Shown: positions 25,010-33,405, counted from the first letter of the stretch. The stretch: DNA of 54,081 nucleotides from Acidimicrobiales bacterium (GCA_029247365.1 JAQWLJ010000020.1:1-54081), one strand, 5' to 3'. A program made the numbers and translations. The notes: a model not told the origin generated them from the sequence alone.

Positions 25010-26138
25010 GGGAAACGTAGTTGCTGGTCCGACGGAAGACCCACCAGCTGACGAGTGTCACAAAGATGATCTCGAGGGGCACGCCACCCCGAGTGGGATC
25101 GGTGACCCAATGACTGATGCGGCTCGGCCAGTTGGCGACAAAGCGGAGCAATGGGGCGGCGACGAAGTCCCAGTCGTTGACGTACTCAACGGCGAGCAAC
25201 ACGAGGCCCCACGAGCCGATCATGAGCCCCTGGCGGGCAGGATCAGCCGGATTGTCCTCGATCCAGGCGAGTAGGAAGAGCAGCGCTACGCCGAACACGG
25301 CCACGACACCGAGCCGCTCGGGGGTGGTGTTGTTGACCCAGGTGCTCACGGCGCCCTGAAGACCAAGAAAGTGGTCGACGAGGATGTTTCCGGCCTGGGG
25401 GTTGTCGAGGATCCGGATTTCCCACTGGCCGTAGTCGATCAGGTAGACGCCGGCGATCATGAGCACGACACCAGAGATCTTGCCCATGAAGGGCAGGAGA
25501 CGCCGCATGTTGATGGCCACGTTGGACTTGGCTCGGGCCAGGCTGACGGTCAGGAAAAGGATCACGATGCCCATACCGATTGCGTAGGCGATGAAGCTGC
25601 CGGCACCGTCGAGGATGCTCCCAAGGGTGATGGACTCGGTGCGCTCGCCGAACTGGTTCTCGCCGACGACGGTGAAGCTGTTCGACACCGCCGAGACGAA
25701 CAGGCCGATCGTGCAGCTGAGCGAGACGACGGCGTAGGAGACGCCAAACAGGAAGATCGAACCGGCCTCACGGCTCTCACCGCCCTTTGACATTCTCGGC
25801 AGGCGGAGGTTGAGCTGGTAGCCCCGATACATCGCGACACCGAGCGGAATGAGCAGCACGCCCAACACGAGTGTGATGTAGCCGACGTACTCGGTGATTG
25901 TGCCCTGGCTGAGGAACGCTGCGATGAGCAGGCCGATAGCGCCGAACACGGTGATGAAGCCGAGGGTCATGATCGCCCCAACCCATAAACCGCGGGTAAG
26001 GGCTCGGACGTGAGCGTCTTCGGGTGCGTCGGTGCCGATGAAGTAACCAACCCAGGTCGGCAACATCGCGAAGCCGCACGGGTTGAAAGCGGCGAGCATG
26101 CCAACGCTGAATGGAAAGGCGAACTGTTCGAGGTCCAT
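24978..26138 (-). CDS. ccdA: CcdA/DsbD-type thiol-disulfide transmembrane protein
   Basis: 386 aa. The first 230 residues are the six-helix CcdA core, with redox cysteines in FNPCGFAMLP (helix 1) and SLSCTIGLF (helix 4). It carries reducing equivalents from cytoplasmic thioredoxin across the membrane. The C-terminal part adds about three helices of unknown role (RLGVVAVFGVALLFLLAW, LMIGSWGLVLLAVEYV, LEIIFVTLVSWWVF). The start overlaps the stop of the TlpA-like gene, the usual electron acceptor. Likely serves cytochrome c maturation for the caa3 oxidase. Confidence 0.88.
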   Translation of the reverse strand: MDLEQFAFPFSVGMLAAFNPCGFAMLPTWVGYFIGTDAPEDAHVRALTRGLWVGAIMTLGFITVFGAIGLLIAAFLSQGTITEYVGYITLVLGVLLIPLGVAMYRGYQLNLRLPRMSKGGESREAGSIFLFGVSYAVVSLSCTIGLFVSAVSNSFTVVGENQFGERTESITLGSILDGAGSFIAYAIGMGIVILFLTVSLARAKSNVAINMRRLLPFMGKISGVVLMIAGVYLIDYGQWEIRILDNPQAGNILVDHFLGLQGAVSTWVNNTTPERLGVVAVFGVALLFLLAWIEDNPADPARQGLMIGSWGLVLLAVEYVNDWDFVAAPLLRFVANWPSRISHWVTDPTRGGVPLEIIFVTLVSWWVFRRTSNYVSRDAAVTAGTS

Positions 26139-26701
26139 CAGGAGATCTCCTCGATCTTCGCAGTCAGGTCGGCGGCATTGAGCACCCCGGACCAGATCTC
26201 GTGGACGATGCCATCGGCGGTCACGAACACGGTTGTGGGCATGGCGAACCCGCCGAACTCGACAAAGAGTTGCGCTTCGGGATCCCAGCCGAGGTCGTAG
26301 GTAACCCCGGTCTCCTCGATCAGGATCTGGGCGTCCTGCTTGCGGGGGTCAGTGGAGACGCCGACGAACGCAACATCACCACCGAAATCGGTATACACCG
26401 CTTCGAATTCGCGCATTTCCGAAACGCACGGGGGGCAGGTCCGGGCAAAGAAGTTGATCACCAGCGGCTTGCCGGCGTAGGCCGTAAAGTTCGATACGCC
26501 ATCGTCGAACGTGACGTAGGTGAGGTCGACCTCGGAGCCGACGGCGTCGTCGGTCTGGATGTCTTGGACCGGGGTCGGCTCGTCGGTGAGCTTGAGCACG
26601 TCGCCGTCGCCGCTGCACGCGCCAGCAGCGAGGCCAAGCGCGAAGATGACACCGGCGAGCCGGCGTCGGGACTGCGGGACGAGAGAGGAAGGGCTGGTCA
26701 C
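26138..26701 (-). CDS. TlpA/ResA-like thioredoxin lipoprotein
   Basis: 187 aa. N-terminal signal with lipobox LAAGACS, then a thioredoxin-fold domain with active site CPPC in FFARTCPPCVSEMREF, and AMPTTVFV with the cis-proline. Extracytoplasmic, membrane-anchored reductant for apocytochrome c or CuA assembly, receiving electrons from CcdA. GTG start; a hairpin CTACCG-AAAA-CGGTAG (26710-26725) lies just upstream and may influence initiation. Confidence 0.9.
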   Translation of the reverse strand: MTSPSSLVPQSRRRLAGVIFALGLAAGACSGDGDVLKLTDEPTPVQDIQTDDAVGSEVDLTYVTFDDGVSNFTAYAGKPLVINFFARTCPPCVSEMREFEAVYTDFGGDVAFVGVSTDPRKQDAQILIEETGVTYDLGWDPEAQLFVEFGGFAMPTTVFVTADGIVHEIWSGVLNAADLTAKIEEIS

Positions 26702-26801
26702 AAGAAGCTCTACCGAAAACGGTAGCGGTGGTCAGAGGAAGGGAAGCCACCGGGCAGGCCGGCGAGGTCCTTCCCCATGCCAACGACCACGACCGGCCGA
26801 A

Positions 26802-26831
26802 CAGTTCCCGATGGGGGAGATTCGGGAACTG
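26802..26831. terminator. Inverted repeat, possible terminator downstream of whiB7-like gene
   Basis: Ten-bp perfect arms CAGTTCCCGA (26802-26811) and TCGGGAACTG (26822-26831) with a 10-nt loop, about 105 nt beyond the whiB stop. Neither side has a real T tract, so termination is uncertain. The rest of 26702-26936 holds no gene. Confidence 0.4.
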
Positions 26832-26936
26832 CCCGGCCTCGTGCCCGTACCACCCACCCACGATCAGGGCTCGCATAAACCGTTGCCCGGATCGTGGTCG
26901 ACGTGGGTGGGAGGACTCGTTCGCATACCGGAAGGA

Positions 26937-27305
26937 TCACGCGCTGATGCGCTGGGCCTCCTCGCGGAGGTGGGCCGGGATGGGGATCACCGGCATCTGG
27001 TCCTCTGGACGGGCGATCTTGGGTGGACGGCCACGACGCCGCTTGGCAGTGAGCATCTTGCCGTTTATGAACAATTGTCCGCCCCAGACACCCCATGGCT
27101 CATGTCGTTCAAGGGCTCTCCCAAGGCATTCGGCAAGAACCGGGCAGTCGGCGCAGACCCGCTTTGCCGCTGCGATCTCACCGATGTCTTCGCTGAAAAA
27201 GAGCTCAGCTGCGTTGGGTACGGCGCGGCACGCAGCGAAGTCTTCCCAGGTGAGGTTTTCGAGCGGGTTGGTGGGCTGGAGGTCGGTTTCGACGAAGGTC
27301 TGCAT
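26937..27305 (-). CDS. whiB7: WhiB7-like iron-sulfur transcription regulator with AT-hook
   Basis: 122 aa. Four cysteines for a 4Fe-4S cluster (C26, C51, C54, C60 in the C..CxxCx5C pattern), the WhiB turn EPWGVWGG (69-76), and a C-terminal AT-hook RRRGRPPK (89-96). Mycobacterial WhiB7, which binds SigA and switches on intrinsic antibiotic-resistance genes, has the same EPWGVWGG...RGRPRK ending; other WhiBs lack the AT-hook. ATG 27305 is preceded by the purine-rich AAGAGAAGACGAG. The promoter, 55-codon upstream ORF and attenuator in the roughly 345-nt leader match WhiB7-type control. Confidence 0.85.
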   Translation of the reverse strand: MQTFVETDLQPTNPLENLTWEDFAACRAVPNAAELFFSEDIGEIAAAKRVCADCPVLAECLGRALERHEPWGVWGGQLFINGKMLTAKRRRGRPPKIARPEDQMPVIPIPAHLREEAQRISA

Positions 27306-27394
27306 GATCTCGTCTTCTCTTCTTTGGTTGGTTGATTTGGTGAGTTGGACAGTCGGGCCCGAGGCGGGCGAGTTGTGGTCGAAAAGCAGAAAGA

Positions 27395-27413
27395 CCGCCG
27401 GATTTTCCGGCGG
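27395..27413 (-). terminator. Attenuator terminator in the whiB7 leader
   Basis: On the minus strand: CCGCCGGA, loop AAA, TCCGGCGG (8-bp perfect GC-rich stem), followed immediately by TCTTTCTGCTTTTC. A good intrinsic terminator located 33 nt after the upstream ORF stop and 90 nt before the whiB7 ATG. Its 5' arm overlaps AAGGCCGC (27410-27417), which can pair instead with GCGGCCTT inside the upstream ORF. Confidence 0.8.
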
Positions 27414-27476
27414 CCTTGGCGTCTTCCCCTTGTGTGGTGGGCTGGATATCAGCCCGGGGGAGAACCGGAAGGCCGC
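27410..27476 (-). promoter_or_regulatory. Antiterminator pairing competing with the whiB7 attenuator
   Basis: Minus-strand GCGGCCTT (27476-27469), in the last ten codons of the upstream ORF, is fully complementary to AAGGCCGC (27417-27410), which contains half of the terminator 5' arm. The two structures exclude each other. Between them a hairpin GGGCTG/CAGCCC (27439-27455) covers the upstream ORF stop codon. A ribosome reaching the end of the upstream ORF would hide GCGGCCTT and allow termination; one stalled earlier would free it and allow read-through (inference). Confidence 0.6.
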
Positions 27477-27616
27477 TGGGAGGCGTACGGCTTTGTGATC
27501 GTCTCGAAGGCGGTCACGAAACCAGGGAGCCAGAACGCCGAAGCCACACCACGCATGTGCGCGCGGGAATCGACCACATTGGCGTGGCGATGTGCGAGGC
27601 ACGAGAGCTGCGGCAT
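27449..27616 (-). CDS. Upstream ORF (leader peptide) of whiB7
   Basis: 55 codons starting at ATG 27616, with GAAGGAG 6 nt upstream, one of the strongest Shine-Dalgarno sites in the window. The peptide (MPQLSCLAHRHANVVDSRAH...) resembles nothing I know and is probably valued for being translated, not for its product. It ends QRPSGSPPG, a proline/glycine-rich stretch prone to slow translation, exactly where the antiterminator arm lies. Confidence 0.6.
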   Translation of the reverse strand: MPQLSCLAHRHANVVDSRAHMRGVASAFWLPGFVTAFETITKPYASQRPSGSPPG

Positions 27617-27657
27617 AACGGGCTCCTTCAGCGCGGCCGGTCCTTCCGGCGGCATGT

Positions 27658-27696
27658 ACAATGGCGGACCATTGGCGATCCGTCAACCGAATTAAT
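27658..27696 (-). promoter_or_regulatory. Predicted whiB7 promoter with AT-rich element
   Basis: Minus-strand -35 TTGACG (27686-27681), 17-bp spacer, -10 CATTGT (27663-27658, weak). Three bp upstream of the -35 is ATTAATT (27696-27690), an AT patch in a GC-rich background, where the AT-hook of WhiB7 is known to bind at its own and target promoters. Predicted transcript start is near 27651, 25 nt before the upstream ORF Shine-Dalgarno. Confidence 0.5.
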
Positions 27697-28007
27697 CGTG
27701 TGAACGACGGGAAACCTTCGGCGGCGCAAGGTTGCGGTGTGCCCAGGCAGATGTTCGAGGTTTACGCAGTGGGCGTTGTCGTGTCGGATCTCGACCGCTT
27801 GATTACTCTCCGCCGGGCCGTCTTCGGCCTGTCGCACCGCAGGCCTGGCCACCCCAACGTCGACGAGTTCAGAAGTGGACGCCACGCCGCCATCTCCTGA
27901 ACAGAACCCGGCTTGATGCACTTCTCACGCCGGGAGCCAGACGGTCAAGCCGTCACTGCAACGGCACGGGGATCGAGCTGACGTATCCCGTCCGAACCAG
28001 CGGCGGC
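27697..28007. other. Intergenic region without a convincing gene
   Basis: Between the divergent whiB7 and thioesterase promoters. Short open frames on both strands (for example plus 27661-27900 and minus 27628-27921) have no start signal or recognisable family. Nothing else seen. Confidence 0.5.
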
Positions 28008-28019
28008 TATCTTCGCCCC

Positions 28020-28763
28020 ATGCCGGAGCAGGGAGCCGCCGTGATCACGCCCAAGCCGTCGGACGGCCGCGTGTTCGAAACCGCTCGGCGTATCCGACTG
28101 GGCGACGTCGATCCCACCGGCCGGTGCCGCCTCGACGCGGCGGTTCGGCATCTCCAAGACGTCGCCCGCGACGACTCCGCCGACTCTGGCCTTACTGAAC
28201 CGATGAACTGGGTGGTACGTCGCGTGATGCTCGAGGTGCAGCGGGCCCCGGCGTTCCAGGAGTGGATTCACCTCGCAACGTGGTGCAGCGGCCATGGCGG
28301 GCGGTGGGCGGAGCGTCGCACCGAGATTCGCGGCGAGGACGGCGCGCATATCGAAGCGGCAACGGTGTGGATCTTTGTCGATGGCGAAACGGGCGCTCCC
28401 AAGCCACTTCACGAGGACTTCTTCGACATCTACGGAACGACCGCGGCCGCCCGTAAGGTGTCGGCTCGGCAGACCCTGCGATCGGGGCCGCCCGACGACG
28501 CTGAGTCCGAGCCGTGGCCGCTCCGCTTCACCGACCTCGATCTGCTCGGTCATGTCAACAACGCCGCTCAATGGTCGCCGCTGGAAGAAGCCCGGGCCCG
28601 CGTCGGTGCACCGACACAGGGCATCCGCGCCGAACTCGAACACGGAGTCGGCATTGAACCCGGCGATGTGACGTTCCACTGGCACAGCGTCGACGGCGGT
28701 GTGGATTCGTGGTTGTACACCGAGGCTGGGCTTGGCTCGGCCGGGAGGATCCGGCCCCTCTGA
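28020..28763 (+). CDS. Acyl-ACP thioesterase-like double-hotdog protein
   Basis: 247 aa. Two hotdog halves as in FatA/FatB-type bacterial thioesterases: ETARRIRLGDVDPTGRCRLDAAVRHLQDVA with WVVRRVMLEV and WCSGHGGRWAERR in the first, and FTDLDLLGHVNNAAQWSPLEE in the second. The His-Asn pair in GHVNNA and WSPLEE carry the catalytic region. Probably releases fatty or mycolic-type acyl groups from ACP/CoA; the substrate is unknown. TATCTT (28008-28013) is 6 nt before ATG, a leaderless start. Ends stop-to-stop against the metallo-beta-lactamase gene. Confidence 0.82.
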   Translation: MPEQGAAVITPKPSDGRVFETARRIRLGDVDPTGRCRLDAAVRHLQDVARDDSADSGLTEPMNWVVRRVMLEVQRAPAFQEWIHLATWCSGHGGRWAERRTEIRGEDGAHIEAATVWIFVDGETGAPKPLHEDFFDIYGTTAAARKVSARQTLRSGPPDDAESEPWPLRFTDLDLLGHVNNAAQWSPLEEARARVGAPTQGIRAELEHGVGIEPGDVTFHWHSVDGGVDSWLYTEAGLGSAGRIRPL

Positions 28764-29846
28764 TCAGCCGGCCGGTTCGGTCAACTCGAAGCAGAGCAGC
28801 CCGTCGCTGTCGCGGCGGGTCTGGGCCTCACCGATCATCCGCAGATGCTCGAGATGGGCGAATGTCTCGCTCGCAGCCATATCGCCCCACGACCGCTCGC
28901 GGAACAGGACCTTCATCCACTCGGTAACCGGGGCATCGCCGGTGGCGTCGCCCGCCTCACGAAGGAGATCGAGGCGGTCGTCGTGGTGGTGCTTGATGTG
29001 CTTACACCGCCCAGCACAGTCGTCAAAGGGATGGCCGTGCGCCGGGAGTACGGTTGTGACCCCCTCAAGCGAACCAACCCGGTCGAGCGAGTCGAAGAAC
29101 GTGGCCAGTGGGTCGTCGACTTCGGTTGAGCCGGCGATGTGCGGCGTGATCGTCGGCAGCACGTGATCACCCGAGAGCAAGACGCCTTCCTCAGGATCCC
29201 AGAGACAGAGGTGGTCGATCGTGTGACCGGGGGTGTGGATCGAGAACCAGTCGCGACCAGCAACATGCACCGGGTCACCATCGGCGACTCGAATAGTCGC
29301 CTCGGGTGACCGGAACCGGCGTTGCCCATTGTCTTGGTGGACGAAGCGAAGAATCGCCTGGTCGGGCGGCGGTTCGCGCTTGGTGCCCCACGGTGTTTCG
29401 CCCATCGCCTCGTAGCGCTTCTTCCAATGGGCGAGGATCTCGTCGTCGGTCATGTCGGCGATGATGTCGTCGAGATCGTCGTTGGCTTCGGACATGCTTG
29501 AGCGGAAGCTCTCGTGCGTGAGCACGTCTGCCCCCGCTTCTTCACGCAGCTGCGCGCTACCGCCGAAGTGGTCGGGGTGAGAGTGAGTGACGATTGCGGT
29601 GTGCACCCGCTCGATCGGAATCTCAGCTTTGGCAAGCCGATCGGTGAGCGCGGCCCACGACTCTGGACCGGGCAGTCCGGGATCTACGAGGGCGACGCCA
29701 TCACCGTCGATCAGGGCGTAGCAATTCACGTGGCCGAGGCCTGGCAGCGAGATCGGGAGCTGCAGCCGAAGAATGCCAGGAGCGACCTCGGTGACCTCTT
29801 CGGAGGCCGGCTCCTGTTCCTGCTTGCGATAGGTGGGGGAAGTCAC
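28764..29846 (-). CDS. Metallo-beta-lactamase-fold hydrolase
   Basis: 360 aa. Metal site THSHPDHFGG, then HTPGHTIDHLCLW, SGDHVLP and PAHGHPF give the full His/Asp set of an active MBL enzyme. The C-terminal 90 residues (CKHIKHHHDDRLDLL...) form a helical winged-helix-like domain as in LACTB2-type members, so RNase or thioester hydrolase activity are both possible. GTG 29846 has a minus-strand TAGGGT (29858-29853) 6 nt upstream. Confidence 0.85.
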   Translation of the reverse strand: MTSPTYRKQEQEPASEEVTEVAPGILRLQLPISLPGLGHVNCYALIDGDGVALVDPGLPGPESWAALTDRLAKAEIPIERVHTAIVTHSHPDHFGGSAQLREEAGADVLTHESFRSSMSEANDDLDDIIADMTDDEILAHWKKRYEAMGETPWGTKREPPPDQAILRFVHQDNGQRRFRSPEATIRVADGDPVHVAGRDWFSIHTPGHTIDHLCLWDPEEGVLLSGDHVLPTITPHIAGSTEVDDPLATFFDSLDRVGSLEGVTTVLPAHGHPFDDCAGRCKHIKHHHDDRLDLLREAGDATGDAPVTEWMKVLFRERSWGDMAASETFAHLEHLRMIGEAQTRRDSDGLLCFELTEPAG

Positions 29847-29864
29847 TCCTGCACCCTAGGAGGG

Positions 29865-30404
29865 TCAGTCGGGAGTGACGAAAAGCGTCGAACGGTAGTG
29901 GTGCAATTCATCCAGACTTTCTCGAATGTCGTCGAGGGCTCGGTGCGTGCCACCCTTCTTGGGCGCCGATTTGAACGCCGCCGGGTGCCACCGGCGGGCG
30001 AGCTCCTTGAGGGTCGAAACATCGATCGACCGGTAATGGAGGTACTCCTCGACCTCGGGAAGCTGCTTGGCCAGGAAGCGGCGGTCGGTGCCGATGGAGT
30101 TGCCGCAAAGCGGCACTGTGCGGGCCTCGGGGATGTGCTCCCGGAGGAACGCCATCGTCTGCTGACCGGCCTCTTCGAGCGACACGGTGGAGGTCTTGAT
30201 CTGATCGAGCAGGCCACTGCGCGTGTGCATGCTGGTGACAAAGTCGTCCATCTCGGCAAGTTCGAGTTCGGTGGCATGGACGATGAGATCGGGCCCTTCA
30301 GCGACGAGCTCCAGATTGTCGTCGGTGAGCAGGGTGGCGATCTCGACGATGACGTGACGATCGGGGTCGAGGCCGGTCATCTCAAGGTCCATCCAGGCGA
30401 GCAT
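29865..30404 (-). CDS. orn: Oligoribonuclease
   Basis: 179 aa DEDDh exonuclease that degrades 2-5 nt RNAs and pGpG. ExoI motif WMDLEMTGLD, exoII region CGNSIGTDRRFL, exoIII GGTHRALDDIRES (His and Asp). Full family length. ATG 30404 follows minus-strand TACCCT (30416-30411) by 6 nt; divergent from dut. Essential in many actinobacteria. Confidence 0.95.
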   Translation of the reverse strand: MLAWMDLEMTGLDPDRHVIVEIATLLTDDNLELVAEGPDLIVHATELELAEMDDFVTSMHTRSGLLDQIKTSTVSLEEAGQQTMAFLREHIPEARTVPLCGNSIGTDRRFLAKQLPEVEEYLHYRSIDVSTLKELARRWHPAAFKSAPKKGGTHRALDDIRESLDELHHYRSTLFVTPD

Positions 30405-30459
30405 CGCCTCAGGGTAGACGGCAGCGGACGTGCTGCTCGGGTTCGGCTACGTTCGGCTC
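30405..30459. promoter_or_regulatory. Divergent leaderless promoters of orn and dut
   Basis: Minus TACCCT (30411-30416) serves orn; plus TACGTT (30448-30453) serves dut. Both are 6 nt from the start codon, leaving no 5' untranslated region. Confidence 0.45.
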
Positions 30460-30897
30460 GTGCTTGATCTTCCTGTTCTGCGACTCGACCCCGATTTGCC
30501 CCTTCCGGCCTACGCCCGCGATGGCGATGCGGGTGTCGACCTCGTCGCCCGCGAAGACGTCACGCTCGCTCCGGCGGGAGGTCGAGCGCTCGTGCCGACG
30601 GGGATCGCGATCGCGCTGCCCGAGGGGTACGCCGGCTTCGTACAACCCCGCAGCGGCTTGGCCTTCAAGCACGGTGTGACGTGCCTCAACACGCCCGGCC
30701 TCATCGACTCGGGCTACCGGGGCGAGTTGAAAGTTTGTCTCATTAATCACGACCCGACTGAGCCGTTCGAGGTGACCCGGGGCGAGCGCATTGCGCAGCT
30801 GGTGGTGCAGGCCGTGGAGCAGGTCGACTTCAGAGAGGTAGACGCCCTCGACGAGAGCGAGCGTGGGGACAAGGGATTTGGTTCGAGCGGCCGTTAG
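30460..30897 (+). CDS. dut: dUTP diphosphatase
   Basis: 145 aa trimeric dUTPase with all five motifs: [33 protein letters not shown] and the C-terminal KGFGSSGR P-loop-like arm. Converts dUTP to dUMP in the cytosol. GTG 30460 is fixed by TACGTT 6 nt upstream. The last four bases overlap the end of the convergent anti-sigma-like gene. Confidence 0.96.
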   Translation: MLDLPVLRLDPDLPLPAYARDGDAGVDLVAREDVTLAPAGGRALVPTGIAIALPEGYAGFVQPRSGLAFKHGVTCLNTPGLIDSGYRGELKVCLINHDPTEPFEVTRGERIAQLVVQAVEQVDFREVDALDESERGDKGFGSSGR

Positions 30898-31268
30898 GCC
30901 GGGGCTGGCGTCTTCCTGATGCGTACCCACGCCCGAGTGGGGTCGACGGTGTACTCGTCGATGAGCTCATTGGTCGCCTGGTCGAAGCGTGCGATTGAAC
31001 ACTCGGTCGGAGCGGAGCCTTCGTCGCAGGCCAGTTCGAGCTCGAGCTGACCTTCGTCGAATCGGAAGACGGCCCAGATCTCGGTGTCAGCCGGTGCCGT
31101 GCCGAGCATCAGGATGACCGCTTCGTCGATCGCGAGCCGGAGGTCGTCGATCTCGGAGAACGAGAGGCCCTGACGGATCCCAAGCGCTGCCGCACCGACG
31201 CGAACGATTCGTCCGTATTCGGCGCGAGCTGGGAGGCGGAGCAAGACCTCGGCGGTCGAGTCGGTCAC
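30894..31268 (-). CDS. Anti-sigma-factor-like histidine-kinase-fold ATPase
   Basis: 124 aa. The pattern [46 protein letters not shown] is that of small RsbW/SpoIIAB-type GHKL proteins (helix with Asp/Glu-Ala corresponding to the N box; here D-E-A instead of E-A-x-x-N). The C-terminal half lacks a clear G-x-G ATP lid, so ATP use is uncertain. Could control a stress sigma factor; no partner is in the window. GTG 31268 has GGGAG 9 nt upstream. Confidence 0.65.
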   Translation of the reverse strand: MTDSTAEVLLRLPARAEYGRIVRVGAAALGIRQGLSFSEIDDLRLAIDEAVILMLGTAPADTEIWAVFRFDEGQLELELACDEGSAPTECSIARFDQATNELIDEYTVDPTRAWVRIRKTPAPA

Positions 31269-31359
31269 CCACCCAGTCTCCCACGCGGGCGAGGGTCGCG
31301 GCTGCCGCGCCGACCGAAGGCCACGTGGCGTCCACGGTGAGGAAGGTACGGTGCCGGTC

Positions 31360-31896
31360 ATGACCGTGCTCGTCGATCAGGCGATGTGGGAGTGGCGCGG
31401 CGCCCGTTGGGCACACCTCGTGTCCGACACGTCGTACGACGAACTCCACGCGTTTGCCCAGCAGATCGGTAAGCGCCGACTTGGCTTTCAGGGCGACCAC
31501 TACGACGTCGAGAGCGTCGACCGTGAACGGGCGCTCGACCTTGGGGCCGAACCGGTCGACGCTCGCGAGCTGCTCGCACGCCTGCGGGGGGCTGGCCTCC
31601 GGCGGCGCGATCACAAGCCGGCATGGGAGCGGATCGCGACCGCAGCGGTGGGCCGGTCGCTGGTCGTCCCGCAGGCCGCGAACCTTCCGAATGCCATCAA
31701 GGCCGTTATTGGCGAGCTCGGCGAACTCGATCAGTTGGCGCAGTCAGCGGTGTTCGTCGACGCCACCCGTGCGGTTGTGCTGTTTGACTGGCACGGCGAT
31801 CCCGTCGATGCCGCTGAACTCGGGGTCGATCAGGTGTGGGCGAGCGAAACTCGCGTCGATGGGGAGCGGAGTCTGGAGCTCTTTGTCGATCGCTGA
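31360..31896 (+). CDS. DUF4031 domain protein
   Basis: 178 aa. N-terminal 80 residues have the DUF4031 pattern (MTVLVDQAMWEWRGARWAHLVSD, LGFQGDHYDV), a short actinobacterial domain of unknown function. The rest (VPQAANLPNAIKAVIGEL...) is unassigned, with a helical then beta-rich character. ATG 31360 has TACGGT (31347-31352) 7 nt upstream. 31897-32076, before the next gene, holds no feature beyond that gene's promoter. Confidence 0.75.
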   Translation: MTVLVDQAMWEWRGARWAHLVSDTSYDELHAFAQQIGKRRLGFQGDHYDVESVDRERALDLGAEPVDARELLARLRGAGLRRRDHKPAWERIATAAVGRSLVVPQAANLPNAIKAVIGELGELDQLAQSAVFVDATRAVVLFDWHGDPVDAAELGVDQVWASETRVDGERSLELFVDR

Positions 31897-32076
31897 GCAC
31901 GGTGGTCGGCTTGCGCGGTTCGGTTCACTCTCGGATTGCCGGCAGCACTCAGCGCTGCGGCGTTTTCGATCTGACCAGGCGCGAGGCGTTCGCTCTTCAC
32001 GGCTTGCGATCGTGTCCGGCCTCCCCAAGATTGACGAAGCGATCCCCGGGCAGTATCGCACCACTACGGTGCGGAA

Positions 32077-33405
32077 ATGATCGGCAAGATTCAGAAGCGC
32101 CTTCCCATCGTCACGGTGAGTCCCGTCGAGCTGTCGTCCCGTGTGATCGACAGCGGTGAGCACGACGAGGCAGTCAACCGGGTCACCGATCAGGTGTGCG
32201 AGTTGGCCGACGGCATCTCGATCGTTGAGTCGTTCTCCCATGTGATCTCGTTCGAGACCGACGACGGGCTGGTGTGCTTCGACACCTCTGGCCACCCGAA
32301 GGGCCCAGCGGTGGTCGAGGCGCTTCGGACGTGGTCGACAGATCCCGTTACCGCCATCATCTACACCCATGGCCACGTCGACCATGTCGGTGGCTCTGGC
32401 GCGTTCGCCGCCCACGCCCAGGCCAACGGCCACGCAGCGCCGAAGGTGATCGGCCATGAGGCCATCATCCCCCGCTTCGAGCGGTACCGGGCCACGAACG
32501 GCTACAACATCGAGATCAACCAGCGGCAGTTCGGCGGCGTATCCAAACGCACCGGACTGGCCGTCGGTGGCGGGCGGCAGTTCCTCCACGACGACGTGCT
32601 GTGGCCGACCGATGAGTTCCGGCAAGACCTCACCGTCGATGTCGGTGGGGTGTCCTTTGAGATGCATCACGCCAAGGGCGAAACCGACGATCACCTGTGG
32701 TCCTGGATCCCCGAGCACCGGGCCATCTGTGTCGGCGACCTCGTGACATGGGTTTTTCCGAACTGCGGTAATCCGCAGAAGGTGCAGCGTTATCCGCTCG
32801 AGTGGGCCCAGGCATTGCGCGAGATGATGACCTACAACGCCGACTGGATGTTCCCCGCCCATGGCCTGCCTGTGTACGGGTCGGCGCGTGTGAACAGGGT
32901 CCTGGATGATCTCGCCACGGCGCTTGAAGTCCTGACCAGCGCGACGGTTGAGATGATGAACGCCGGCGAGTCGCTGGACGCCATCATCCATTCCGTGTCG
33001 GTGCCCGACGACCTCATTAGCCGTCCCTGGATGCAGCCCGTCTACGACGAACCCGAGTTCGTGGTTCGGAACCTCTGGCGCCTTTACGGCGGCTGGTGGG
33101 ACAAGAACCCGGCCAACCTGAAGCCCGCCCCCGAGGCGGTGTTTGCAGCCGAGGTTGTGGCGCTCGCAGGCGGTGTCGATGCCATGGTGGAGCGGGCCCA
33201 CGAGGTTGCTGCCGCTGGCGACCTCCGACTCGCGTGCCAGTTGATCGAGCTTGCGGTCCAGGCCGAACCCGAGTCCGTCCATGCCCACGGCGCCCGAGCC
33301 GAGATCTATCAGGTTCGACGCGACGGCGAGTTCTCGCTCATGGCGAAGGGCATCTTTGCGGGGGCGGTCAACGAGTCGAAGGCGCTCGCAAACGGCGATG
33401 GCTAG
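32077..33405 (+). CDS. Alkyl sulfatase-like (SdsA1-type) metallo-beta-lactamase-fold protein
   Basis: 442 aa. Metal-binding THGHVDHVGG followed by FEMHHAKGETDDHLW, GDLVTW and FPAHG, then the helical dimerisation domain typical of type III alkyl sulfatases (RLYGGWWDKNPANLKPAP). The C-terminal sterol-carrier-like domain of SdsA1 (about 650 aa) is absent. It would hydrolyse primary or secondary alkyl sulfates, but smaller relatives act on other esters, so the substrate is open. TACGGT (32065-32070) 6 nt before ATG. Confidence 0.8.
   Translation: MIGKIQKRLPIVTVSPVELSSRVIDSGEHDEAVNRVTDQVCELADGISIVESFSHVISFETDDGLVCFDTSGHPKGPAVVEALRTWSTDPVTAIIYTHGHVDHVGGSGAFAAHAQANGHAAPKVIGHEAIIPRFERYRATNGYNIEINQRQFGGVSKRTGLAVGGGRQFLHDDVLWPTDEFRQDLTVDVGGVSFEMHHAKGETDDHLWSWIPEHRAICVGDLVTWVFPNCGNPQKVQRYPLEWAQALREMMTYNADWMFPAHGLPVYGSARVNRVLDDLATALEVLTSATVEMMNAGESLDAIIHSVSVPDDLISRPWMQPVYDEPEFVVRNLWRLYGGWWDKNPANLKPAPEAVFAAEVVALAGGVDAMVERAHEVAAAGDLRLACQLIELAVQAEPESVHAHGARAEIYQVRRDGEFSLMAKGIFAGAVNESKALANGDG

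Noticed and set aside
26710-26725. CTACCG-AAAA-CGGTAG hairpin before the TlpA-like gene as a regulatory switch
   Set aside because: Six-bp stem, no competing structure or nearby T tract, and it may simply contain a -10 (TACCGT); too little to claim control.
27661-27900. Plus-strand 79-codon frame upstream of the thioesterase
   Set aside because: Its ATG overlaps the predicted whiB7 promoter, has no initiation signal and the product resembles nothing; codon use is not distinct from the reverse strand.
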